A stretch of DNA of 23,815 nt, from positions 33,324-57,138 of the forward strand of contig MU602721.1 in the NCBI GenBank assembly GCA_025201865.1. Direction: 5' to 3'. Source of the DNA: Ramicandelaber brevisporus. Taxonomy: Eukaryota; Kickxellomycota; Ramicandelaberales; Ramicandelaberaceae. Numbering within the stretch: the first letter of the stretch is position 1; every line of letters starts with the position of its first letter. The position numbers were made by a program, and so were the translations under genes. Shown one piece after another: positions 17,554-23,815 of the stretch. Under the pieces are notes generated by a model that saw only the letters and a program-made list of their open reading frames with translations, searched no databases and was not told the origin of the DNA.

Positions 17554-17867
17554 ACTCACCGCATTCCTGCTCGTCTTCTCCAATTGCCTACCTAGATTTC
17601 TGACTTCTTAATCCAGCTTCTCCAATCCTTCCTTCCTCTATTTCAATGCTTTAATGATCTCTCTCACTTTCTCACTTTCTTCAATATCAGCGGCCGGAAA
17701 TGTCGGATCTCATCCGCTTGCTGAAAATATTTTTTCAATCTCGCTGTGGAATTTTTTTGCACCCAAGATTTGAGCTCGCTTGCTTCACACGTTGGCCGTT
17801 CGAGCAAACTAGAGGATCAACTCTTTGCACAAAATCGCAACTCTTTTTTTCTTGAATCGTAACGACG
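17554..17867. other. Spacer between secreted protein and ATP17
   Basis: This is 314 bases with no gene. A C/T-rich run with CTTTCTCA repeats ends at a CAG near 17690 and could be a splice acceptor of a leader intron, but no donor stands out. A tttttttcttg pyrimidine run lies just upstream of the ATP17 start. Confidence 0.4.
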
Positions 17868-18239
17868 ATGATCCGCGCTGCTACTTCAGTTGTTTCGCGC
17901 CGCGGCCTGTCCACGCTGCGCCAGCTTGTTCCACCAAATCTCGGTGCTGGCGTCACCACCGCCGCCGCTCCATCAGCCGTTTCCACTACTGGTGCTGCTG
18001 CCTCCGAGACTGCCCGCATCGTCGACCTCTACAAGCACCTGCCAAAGGGTCCAGTGAGCGCTGCCGATGCCAGCATTAAGGGTAGCGGTCCATTTGCCTG
18101 GTACTACCGCAAGTACCTCGAGGGCGATAAGGCTAGCGCTGCTCCACTTCTGCACTTTATCTTGGCCTTCGGTATCTTTGGATACACGGTTGAATACCAC
18201 CACCACCTCAAGTACCACAAGGGCACCGAGCACCACTAA
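17868..18239 (+). CDS. ATP17: Mitochondrial F1Fo-ATP synthase subunit f
   Basis: The 123-residue protein is the small membrane subunit f of the Fo sector, needed for assembly and dimer stability of ATP synthase. The first 45 residues are Arg/Ser/Ala-rich with no acids before Glu47, a mitochondrial presequence (MIRAATSVVSRRGLSTLRQL). The mature part has the family motifs YKHLPKGP (55-62), YYRKYLEGDKAS (79-90) and a single transmembrane helix at about 93-111 (PLLHFILAFGIFGYTVEY). It ends in the conserved HHHLKYHKGTEHH, like the yeast end (FHLRHHKGAEEH). Length is slightly above the yeast precursor (101). The ATG at 17868 is in good context. Confidence 0.92.
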   Translation: MIRAATSVVSRRGLSTLRQLVPPNLGAGVTTAAAPSAVSTTGAAASETARIVDLYKHLPKGPVSAADASIKGSGPFAWYYRKYLEGDKASAAPLLHFILAFGIFGYTVEYHHHLKYHKGTEHH

Positions 18240-18400
18240 ACAGTATTTGGCTTTGTAGCTTTTTACAATGAAAGAAAAAAGCAAACGAATAGTCAATGTG
18301 AATGTTGCTGTTGCTGTTGCTATTGTTGATGTTGACGCTGATAAAGTGGCGTAACTGCGGCTTGTTCGTTTGAAATGAACACCAACTACGGATAGAATGT

Positions 18401-18427
18401 AACAGTAACAGTAACAGTAACAGTAAC
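18401..18427. repeat. (AACAGT)4 hexamer array
   Basis: Four perfect AACAGT units plus AAC occur upstream of the ABC transporter gene. Confidence 0.95.
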
Positions 18428-18487
18428 GAAGAGGGGGACGACACGCGAATGCGATGTGAGCTGCGCAGCCTCCGTCCGAAAGGTTCG

Positions 18488-18524
18488 ATCGCGAAACGTC
18501 TGGATGCAGTGAGCGTTTCGCGAT
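18488..18524. promoter_or_regulatory. Perfect 11-bp inverted repeat ATCGCGAAACG-n15-CGTTTCGCGAT
   Basis: The left arm (18488-18498) and right arm (18514-18524) are exact reverse complements with a 15-base spacer. Each arm contains CGCGAAA, which fits the fungal SCB/MCB-like G1/S element core (CRCGAAA). It could bind paired DNA-binding domains or form a hairpin; only the symmetry is seen. It lies about 400 bases upstream of the ABC gene ATG and about 250 bases past the ATP17 stop. Confidence 0.55.
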
Positions 18525-18680
18525 GCACGTATCTTCTCTTCTGGAAATCTGCTGCTGTTGCTGTTGCTGCACCAACAAGCCTCCTTTCTTTCCAAATGGC
18601 TGTCTCTGCAATGCGCAGCAAGAACAGCAGCAACACCTGTATGTTTGGTTGGTCACTCTTCAGTGGAAGAGAAAGGTGTG

Positions 18681-18690
18681 TATAAAAAAG
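18681..18690 (+). promoter_or_regulatory. TATA box of the ABC transporter gene
   Basis: TATAAAAAAG within gtgtgtataaaaaagcc is a strong TATA match 245 bases upstream of the ATG. It would imply a leader of roughly 200 bases that includes the upstream ORF at 18724. Confidence 0.4.
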
Positions 18691-18723
18691 CCTCTCTTCT
18701 TCCTGCTGTTCGCTTGCTTTAAG

Positions 18724-18783
18724 ATGACCCGCAAACCACTGTCATCTCTCCTTTCCCTCGGCAACGCGCAAACACACATATAA
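18724..18783 (+). other. Candidate upstream ORF in the ABC transporter leader
   Basis: An ATG with A at -3 (taagATGacc) opens a 19-codon frame beginning MTRKPLSSLLSL and ending in TAA at 18783. It lies about 35 bases beyond the TATA box and 142 bases before the main ATG. If the transcript starts where the TATA predicts, ribosomes would meet this frame first. It is short enough to be chance. Confidence 0.3.
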
Positions 18784-18925
18784 CCCACATTCTCTGTTCA
18801 GCCAACCAGAACTGCATCCAGCAACCCTAACTTTGCCTTTCGAACACAAACACACACTTACACACTTACACGCGGCACTTCCTTTTGTATTTTTCTTTCT
18901 TTCTTTTTATTGACAAACGCGGGAG

Positions 18926-21900
18926 ATGACAACAATGGCCACTGAAGTCACGAACAAACAAGGCAGCAGCAACAACGTTGGAGATGAAGCTGTGACCAAC
19001 CCAGATGACGCGAGCGGTTCGACCAGTATCAATGAGGAGGCTGCTCCAGCCAGCTCTCCGGATGTGACTAGTGACAGCGAGAGCAGCAGCGAGGCGTCCA
19101 CTCTGACTACAACTTCGCCAGCTGAGCCAACCGAGTCAACACTTGCTGCCAACTCTAGCAACTCTAGCAACTCTGCCAATTCTGCCAGCTCTGATGATTC
19201 TGTTAACTCTGGCAAGGACAAAGAAGACGAGAGTAAGGACAAGGACAAAGAGAAAGACAAGGACGAGACCAAGGACGAGAACGAGACCAAGTCAGGCAAC
19301 TACGTCATCAACACCGACTTTGTCAAGGAATACTACGACAACCCACTGAATGCTCCGCATTATATTGAGTACTATATGGCCAAGCATCTCAAAGAGCCGC
19401 GCAAACTTCTCCAACTGGCTGGTCGCGGCGCCAAGATTGCATCTCGCGTGTTTATTGATGAGTTCAAGCTGTACCCATTTGGGTTTCCAGCGTGGTTCAT
19501 TGCACACATTGTTGGGTCGGAGATGATGGCGCGCGGTTCGTTCCTACTTGGCAACATTATGGACATGATCATGAAGTACACTAACTTGTTGCTGAGTAAG
19601 AATGCAAATTTCAATGAGAATTTGCCAGAAGCGTCCAGATTGCTGTGGCAGCAGATGAGGGATGTCATTCCGAACATGATGGCAACAGTGGCAGCAACTG
19701 GTGTTGGTGGAAGCGTGTTAAAGAGACTGGGCCTGTTCCATAAATTTAGACTGGGTGCTGGAGTTGGAGCTGGAGCTGGAGTTGGAGTTGGAGGTCACGC
19801 TATGGCTGTATCCAAAGGTGGGAGAATTCTCAACAGAGTGTTACGATATACTGCATTGTCGCTTTTGTTCATGTTGGTTGAATTGGTGATTAACAAATTG
19901 TCGTATGACTTTATCTATCACGCTGGTTACAAGAGCCGATTGAGACGCCAATTCATGTACGCCAAGAGCACTGCGCACGTTGACATGGCTACCAAACTCA
20001 AGCTGAAGAAGGAGTTTGAGAGTGATAATGTCGACGAGGGACGCACTTTTTCATCTCCATTCAACACAGTCATGTCTGTCACCAATATCATTCGTACTCT
20101 GTCTCAGTTTGTGTTCCAGTTCCGTCGTCTTTGGCAACTGAATCGCAATCTGGCATTCATTGCGCTGGCAATCGCAGCAGTTCAGCAGTTATCCAGTCGC
20201 GACTACAAAATGTGGCGCACTTTTGAAACAAACGACAAATGGCTGCATTTATTCCGTCGCTCAGACATGATGCAAGGCTTGATGAATCGCCACAGCAATG
20301 ACTCAGGCAGCCGCGAGTTTTTGCAAATTCACAATCTACAAGAGTATGCTCATGAGTCTTACTGCAATGCCAAAGAAGAGGAGCATAAGATGGATTTGAT
20401 TGCATATAATCATGAACAGATGGGCAGATGGTTCAAGTCGTTGGTGAATCTGACGGTCATGTGGGGCATGAACATGGTGTCGATTCCATTTGTGCTGGCT
20501 GAGCAAATCACACTGGGCGACAGTACTGTGGCAAGCAGGTTAATGAGTGGTGCAAATCACTTGATATCATCATTTTGGGCTGATGTGTCGTATTTGGCCT
20601 CATCAGCGCATCGTTCATACGTGCTGCACAAATGTACCACTGTCAAACCTGTGATTTCCGATCCAACTGAACCAATGCCACTGTCATTAATACCAATTTC
20701 TGCCAAGTCGGATGATGAGGCTTGCGATGTTGAGGAGTTGGATTTCACTGGCATCACAATTGAGTTCCGCAACGTTTGCTTCTCATATCCAACATCAACC
20801 TCGTCATCATCGTCATCTTCCAGCAAGTCTAGTACAGAGATTCTCAAGAATTTGAACCTGATTATACCTGCCGGTCAAAGCGTGGCACTGGTTGGCCAGA
20901 ATGGAGCAGGCAAGTCCACGATTGCCAAGCTACTGTGTCGCAGCTTTGATGTGACCAGTGGCGCGATTCTGCTCAATGGCGTCGACATTCGCAACATCAA
21001 CTTGAAGGACCTGCGCGAGTCCATTGCGTACTTTCCGCAATCGTCGCCAATGTTTTATGAGTCGGTGCATAACATGATTGCGATGGGCCGATTGCAGGTT
21101 AAGGACTGGAAAGAACCTGTCGAGTCTGACAGCGATATCGCTGATGTCGACAAAGACAACAGCAAAGACAAGAACAAGGATGGTAAGAATGAGCCAGCTG
21201 ACAAGGACACCAATGACGACAAGGATGGTGATGCTGACAAGAAATCCGCCAAACCAAAGGCCAAGACTCTCTCTCGATTTGTGATTGAGGAGGCTGCCAA
21301 ACACGGGTGCGCTCATGATGTGATTATGAAGAAAATGCCTGAAGGCTACGACACGGAGCTGTACGACTGGTCTGTTGGAAAGCCGTATGTAAACCCAAGC
21401 GGTGGCGAGAGGCAGCGCATGTGTGCGTCACGCTTGTTCCTGCGCATTGGCCAAATCGACATTCCATCTCCGTCATCACAAACCGATCAAGAGCAAGAGC
21501 AACAACAGCAGCAACAACAGCAACAGCGTGAGTTGCCAAAGGCGTACATTATTCTTGTCGATGAACCAAACAACTCACTCGATGCGGAAAGCCACGTAGC
21601 GATTGTCGACAATGTGTACAAGGCTGGCCGCGCTCCAATCAAGCACACATTGGCGGCGGCAGCGGCGACGGCGGCAGCCAGCACAACCGGCAATATCACG
21701 ACCGGCAATACCACAACTGGCAAAATCACAACTGGCAGGCGCACGACAGGCAAGCGCACGACGATTATCATCTCGCACGACATGGCGACGGCTCGCAAGG
21801 CGGACCGCATCATTGCGCTGGACAAGGGAGCCATTGTGGAGGACGGCTCGCACGACGAGCTGATGCGCTCGACGGCCGACAAGCCCATCTACAAGACGTT

Positions 21901-21943
21901 CTTCGAGCTGCAGGCCAGCGGATTCAAGTCGCCCGCCGAGTAG
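18926..21943 (+). CDS. Divergent ABC half-transporter (exporter type) with repeat insertions
   Basis: The 1005-residue protein begins with about 120 disordered Ser/Asp/Lys residues (a KDKDKEKDKDE run near 106). Residues 180-570 hold hydrophobic segments near 188-215, 308-330, 408-422 and 508-528, fewer and less clear than the usual six helices. The ATPase domain starts near 608 (ITIEFRNVCFSYP). It shows Walker A GQNGAGKST (656-664), Q-loop FPQSS (about 704), signature NPSGGERQR instead of LSGGQ (822-830), Walker B IILVDEPNNSLDAES (874-888) with the catalytic Glu kept, and H-loop IISHD (about 950). Insertions are an acidic/Lys stretch (735-775) between Q-loop and signature, a Gln tract (856-866) before Walker B, and five copies of a TTG(N/K/R)x pentapeptide before the H-loop. 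The PSGGE signature and the FELQASGF ending resemble a bacterial exporter branch; substrate is unknown. Confidence 0.85.
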   Translation: MTTMATEVTNKQGSSNNVGDEAVTNPDDASGSTSINEEAAPASSPDVTSDSESSSEASTLTTTSPAEPTESTLAANSSNSSNSANSASSDDSVNSGKDKEDESKDKDKEKDKDETKDENETKSGNYVINTDFVKEYYDNPLNAPHYIEYYMAKHLKEPRKLLQLAGRGAKIASRVFIDEFKLYPFGFPAWFIAHIVGSEMMARGSFLLGNIMDMIMKYTNLLLSKNANFNENLPEASRLLWQQMRDVIPNMMATVAATGVGGSVLKRLGLFHKFRLGAGVGAGAGVGVGGHAMAVSKGGRILNRVLRYTALSLLFMLVELVINKLSYDFIYHAGYKSRLRRQFMYAKSTAHVDMATKLKLKKEFESDNVDEGRTFSSPFNTVMSVTNIIRTLSQFVFQFRRLWQLNRNLAFIALAIAAVQQLSSRDYKMWRTFETNDKWLHLFRRSDMMQGLMNRHSNDSGSREFLQIHNLQEYAHESYCNAKEEEHKMDLIAYNHEQMGRWFKSLVNLTVMWGMNMVSIPFVLAEQITLGDSTVASRLMSGANHLISSFWADVSYLASSAHRSYVLHKCTTVKPVISDPTEPMPLSLIPISAKSDDEACDVEELDFTGITIEFRNVCFSYPTSTSSSSSSSSKSSTEILKNLNLIIPAGQSVALVGQNGAGKSTIAKLLCRSFDVTSGAILLNGVDIRNINLKDLRESIAYFPQSSPMFYESVHNMIAMGRLQVKDWKEPVESDSDIADVDKDNSKDKNKDGKNEPADKDTNDDKDGDADKKSAKPKAKTLSRFVIEEAAKHGCAHDVIMKKMPEGYDTELYDWSVGKPYVNPSGGERQRMCASRLFLRIGQIDIPSPSSQTDQEQEQQQQQQQQQRELPKAYIILVDEPNNSLDAESHVAIVDNVYKAGRAPIKHTLAAAAATAAASTTGNITTGNTTTGKITTGRRTTGKRTTIIISHDMATARKADRIIALDKGAIVEDGSHDELMRSTADKPIYKTFFELQASGFKSPAE
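21683..21763 (+). repeat. 15-bp coding repeat in the ABC ATPase domain
   Basis: Five 15-base units encode TTGNI, TTGNT, TTGKI, TTGRR and TTGKR, followed by TT. They sit between the D-loop and the H-loop, where ABC ATPases normally have about 20 residues. The array is preceded by an Ala run. It looks like in-frame repeat expansion within a catalytic domain. Confidence 0.9.
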
Positions 21944-23305
21944 GAGCACGGTAAGCAGCGACAACGACAGCGGCGGCGACGGTGACAACGATGGTAGCGA
22001 TGGCAGCGGCAGCGGCAGTAGCAATGACAACGACCACAGCAGCCCTGTTACTTCTGCTGTCACTGCTATTGCTACCACTGCTACTGCTGCCACTGCTACT
22101 GCTACTTCCACTACTGCTGCTACCACTACCCCAACTGCTACTGCCACTTCCACTACTGCTACTGCTACTGCTACTGCCACTGCTACCGCCACTGCTACCA
22201 CTGCGAGACGTTCGCACGGCTCCGCGCAATAACACCTCATTCATCCAACCCGTTTCATTCACCCAGTTCACCTAACCCGCTTCATTCATCCAATTCACAT
22301 CCTTCGCATCCTTCGCATTGTTCACAGCGCTCGCATCTTTCGCTTTCCACACCTCATTGATCCACCTCGTTCGCTTCGCTCGCATCATTCGCATCATTCG
22401 CTTCGCTCGCTTCAATGACCCGTTTGTTCATCGACCGACCTGCTGGTTCGCACGCCTGCACGCACTTGTATCCACCAGCACGCTTCGTGTTTAGGCAAAG
22501 AAGCATCCACTGTATTCACTGCGTTCACTACACACTCGCTACACTCGCTACACGCACCACACGCACCACACTCGCTACATCCACACGCTCCACACTCAGC
22601 GTAATTAGCCGGCTAGTCGACGATGGCTGCCGCATATGGTGGGCTGACTCACCTCATTTGAGTTGTGGGAACCGCGCAGTGTGGACGCGACAGTCGCCTG
22701 CTTGTCGCTGCTGCTGTCGCTGGTGTCGTCGCTATTGTCGCTGCTGCTGCAGTTGTGCACGGCCGTCCGAATTTGGTCATGAACAATTAGACGCCACTCC
22801 CTCGCTCCGCACCAGTGTGAATCCACGACGATGGCGTTGATTTGTGCTGCTATTGTTGTCACTGCTGGTGCTGGTGCTGCTGCTGCTGCTGCTGGCGCGG
22901 CGGCTGTTGTGGTTGTGATTGTTGCTGCTGGTGCTGGCGCTGATGCTGGCGCTGTGGCTGCTGTGGCTGGTAGTGACGAATTGATATCGAATGATAGGCT
23001 GCGCTTGTGTCTTTCCGTATATAGAGCGAGCATGAAGTGTGCAAACTCGTGTTTCCTGCTGCGTCGCTGCCTTCTTTGTCGACAGCCACGAACGCCTCTC
23101 TCGCCTGCCTTTGCTCAAACCTTTTCCGCCAAACCCACAGAAACAGAAACCATCGCGCGGCAGCAGCAACAATAGCAACAACAACAGCAACAACAACAAC
23201 AATAACAACAACAACAACAACAATAACAACAGACGCCACAAAACAGCCGCTCGCTTTCCCCTGCTCCCCACTTCCCACTCATCGACACAACAACAACAGC
23301 AACAA

Positions 23306-23336
<31 letters not shown>

Positions 23337-23590
23337 GCACCGCCGCCAGCACCAGTGTACCAGCCAGACCCACCATTACTGTCCACATTGTCCACATTGC
23401 CCACACTGTACTCTTCGCTCACCCTTCGCCCACCCGGCACCACTCCACTCGACACCACTCGACACCACTCGGTTCTGTTTGACTCTGCTTGACTCTGCTT
23501 GACTCTGCTCGGCTCTGCTCGACACACACACACACATACACACACATACACACACATACGCACACCGCTTTCTTCAGCTCAAATAAAAGC
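21944..23590. other. Long low-complexity intergenic region
   Basis: I find no convincing gene here. Blocks in order are: a triplet tract of GCT/ACT/CCA units (about 21960-22205); TTCGC/TCATT 5- to 9-base repeats (about 22240-22420); 9-base CTACACTCG/CACCACACG units (about 22520-22600); GTCGCT and GCTGGT triplets (22690-22750 and 22860-22975); CAA/CAG tracts (about 23160-23235 and 23285-23335); and a 10-base-phased array (23441-23560). The frames across it (for example 22831-23175, +) are Ala/Val, Thr, Gln or Ser translations of these repeats and exist on both strands. Confidence 0.6.
23441..23560. repeat. Array of 10-bp units kept in phase across changing motifs
   Basis: Successive 10-base units read cactccactc, gacaccactc (twice), ggttctgttt, gactctgctt (twice), gactctgctc, ggctctgctc, gacacacaca, then cacacataca (twice) and cacacatacg. 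The motif changes twice while the 10-base register is unbroken for twelve units. Confidence 0.85.
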
Positions 23591-23761
23591 ATGACCGCAC
23601 CAGCCGCACCAGCAACGCCAGCAACAGCAGCAACAGCAACAACAGTGCCGGACAGCCGCTGCCTCGAGCTCTGCGCCTGCGGCTGCACCACGTACCGAGA
23701 CTCGTGCCGATGCGACCTGATTGCCGGGCGGTATCCTGGCACGTGCGGGAGACACTACTAG
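23591..23761 (+). CDS. Possible small Cys-rich protein
   Basis: An ATG in good context (aaagcATGacc) opens a 56-codon frame after the CA-rich array. Residues 1-20 are Ala/Pro/Thr repeats. Residues 24-52 carry seven cysteines (CLELCACGC, SCRC, GTC) mixed with Arg, Tyr and Asp, quite unlike the repeats around it. It lacks a signal peptide. The CxC and CX3C spacings could bind metal. It may also be the first exon of a gene that continues beyond a GGTATC at about 23730 or past the window. No family is recognised and chance is possible. Confidence 0.3.
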   Translation: MTAPAAPATPATAATATTVPDSRCLELCACGCTTYRDSCRCDLIAGRYPGTCGRHY

Positions 23762-23815
23762 ATATCACTAGGTATTGCTTGCCGCCGTCATCGCCGCTAC
23801 TGCTGCCATCGCCGC

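Larger units (their letters stand above)
18240..18925. promoter_or_regulatory. Spacer and long leader upstream of the ABC transporter
   Basis: No gene is supported in 686 bases. Left to right it holds a GTTGCT triplet tract (about 18302-18340), an (AACAGT)4 hexamer array, a perfect 11-bp dyad at 18488-18524, a TATA-like element at 18681, a short upstream ORF at 18724-18783, and CA- and CTTT-rich stretches before the ATG at 18926. Confidence 0.5.

Noticed and set aside
16651-17583. 310-codon Trp/Arg-rich frame antisense to the secreted repeat protein
   Set aside because: It is the codon-aligned mirror of the Pro/Asn repeat and the biased codons of the plus-strand gene. The plus strand has a signal peptide and ordered modules.
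18475-18500. T-arm-like GGTTCGATC suggesting a tRNA
   Set aside because: The flanking bases do not pair as a T stem, and no acceptor, D or anticodon arm can be drawn. The bases instead belong to the 11-bp dyad.
21982-22275. Leu/Pro-rich frame after the ABC gene
   Set aside because: It is a reading of the triplet tract; other frames of the same tract give Thr, Ala, Ser or Gly runs just as well.
22831-23175. 114-codon Ala/Val-rich frame with a hydrophobic start
   Set aside because: The hydrophobic part is a direct translation of GCT/GTT triplet repeats, and the rest shows no domain. Overlapping frames on the other strand are equally open.
23160-23340. CAA/CAG repeats considered as a CRISPR-like or structured array
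   Set aside because: There are no distinct spacers and no constant repeat unit; these are simple triplet microsatellites in a eukaryotic genome.

Overview
The window is nuclear DNA from a fungus. Three genes point there: an Atg22-type vacuolar permease, an Mgm1/Msp1-type mitochondrial dynamin and an Atp17-type ATP synthase f subunit. I saw no bacterial operon logic and no tRNA or rRNA. Coding regions appear to be single exons, and the only intron I can argue for is in a 5' leader. Intergenic DNA is full of microsatellites and triplet repeats, several of which run into proteins as Ser, Asn or Gln tracts. The PRPP synthetase is very close to the animal PRPS1/2 type. My guess is an early-diverging, intron-poor lineage (Zoopagomycota/Kickxellomycotina-like), but that is inference.

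Layout. 1-971 (-) is the N-terminal two thirds of ATG22, cut by the window edge. 1364-2422 (-) holds two small secreted-protein genes, one with nine cysteines and one rich in Trp/Gly/Tyr, separated by a spacer with an exact 60-bp tandem duplication. 2423-4194 is gene-poor. 4195-11172 (-) carries MGM1/OPA1, PRPP synthetase and inositol-3-phosphate synthase, all on one strand. A 1.4-kb divergent spacer then leads to plus-strand genes: a shortened eEF1B GEF (12582-13064), an orphan LRR-like protein (13318-14457) and a small coiled-coil protein (14738-15124). The last converges on GET4 (15148-16116, -) with 23 bases between the two stop codons. From 16675 come a secreted Kex2-site and Pro/Asn-repeat protein, ATP17, and a 1005-residue divergent ABC half-transporter, all plus. 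From 21944 to the end the DNA is almost wholly low-complexity, with a possible 56-residue Cys-rich ORF at 23591.

How they fit together. Most are housekeeping genes: vacuolar amino-acid efflux, mitochondrial fusion and ATP synthase, nucleotide precursor and inositol synthesis, translation elongation, and tail-anchored protein insertion. I see no evidence that neighbours form a pathway. The less familiar parts are the three secreted proteins, the ABC transporter with altered signature and Walker B context and repeat insertions, the eEF1B without its usual N-terminal domain, and two perfect dyads in intergenic DNA. I found no clearly new multi-gene system.
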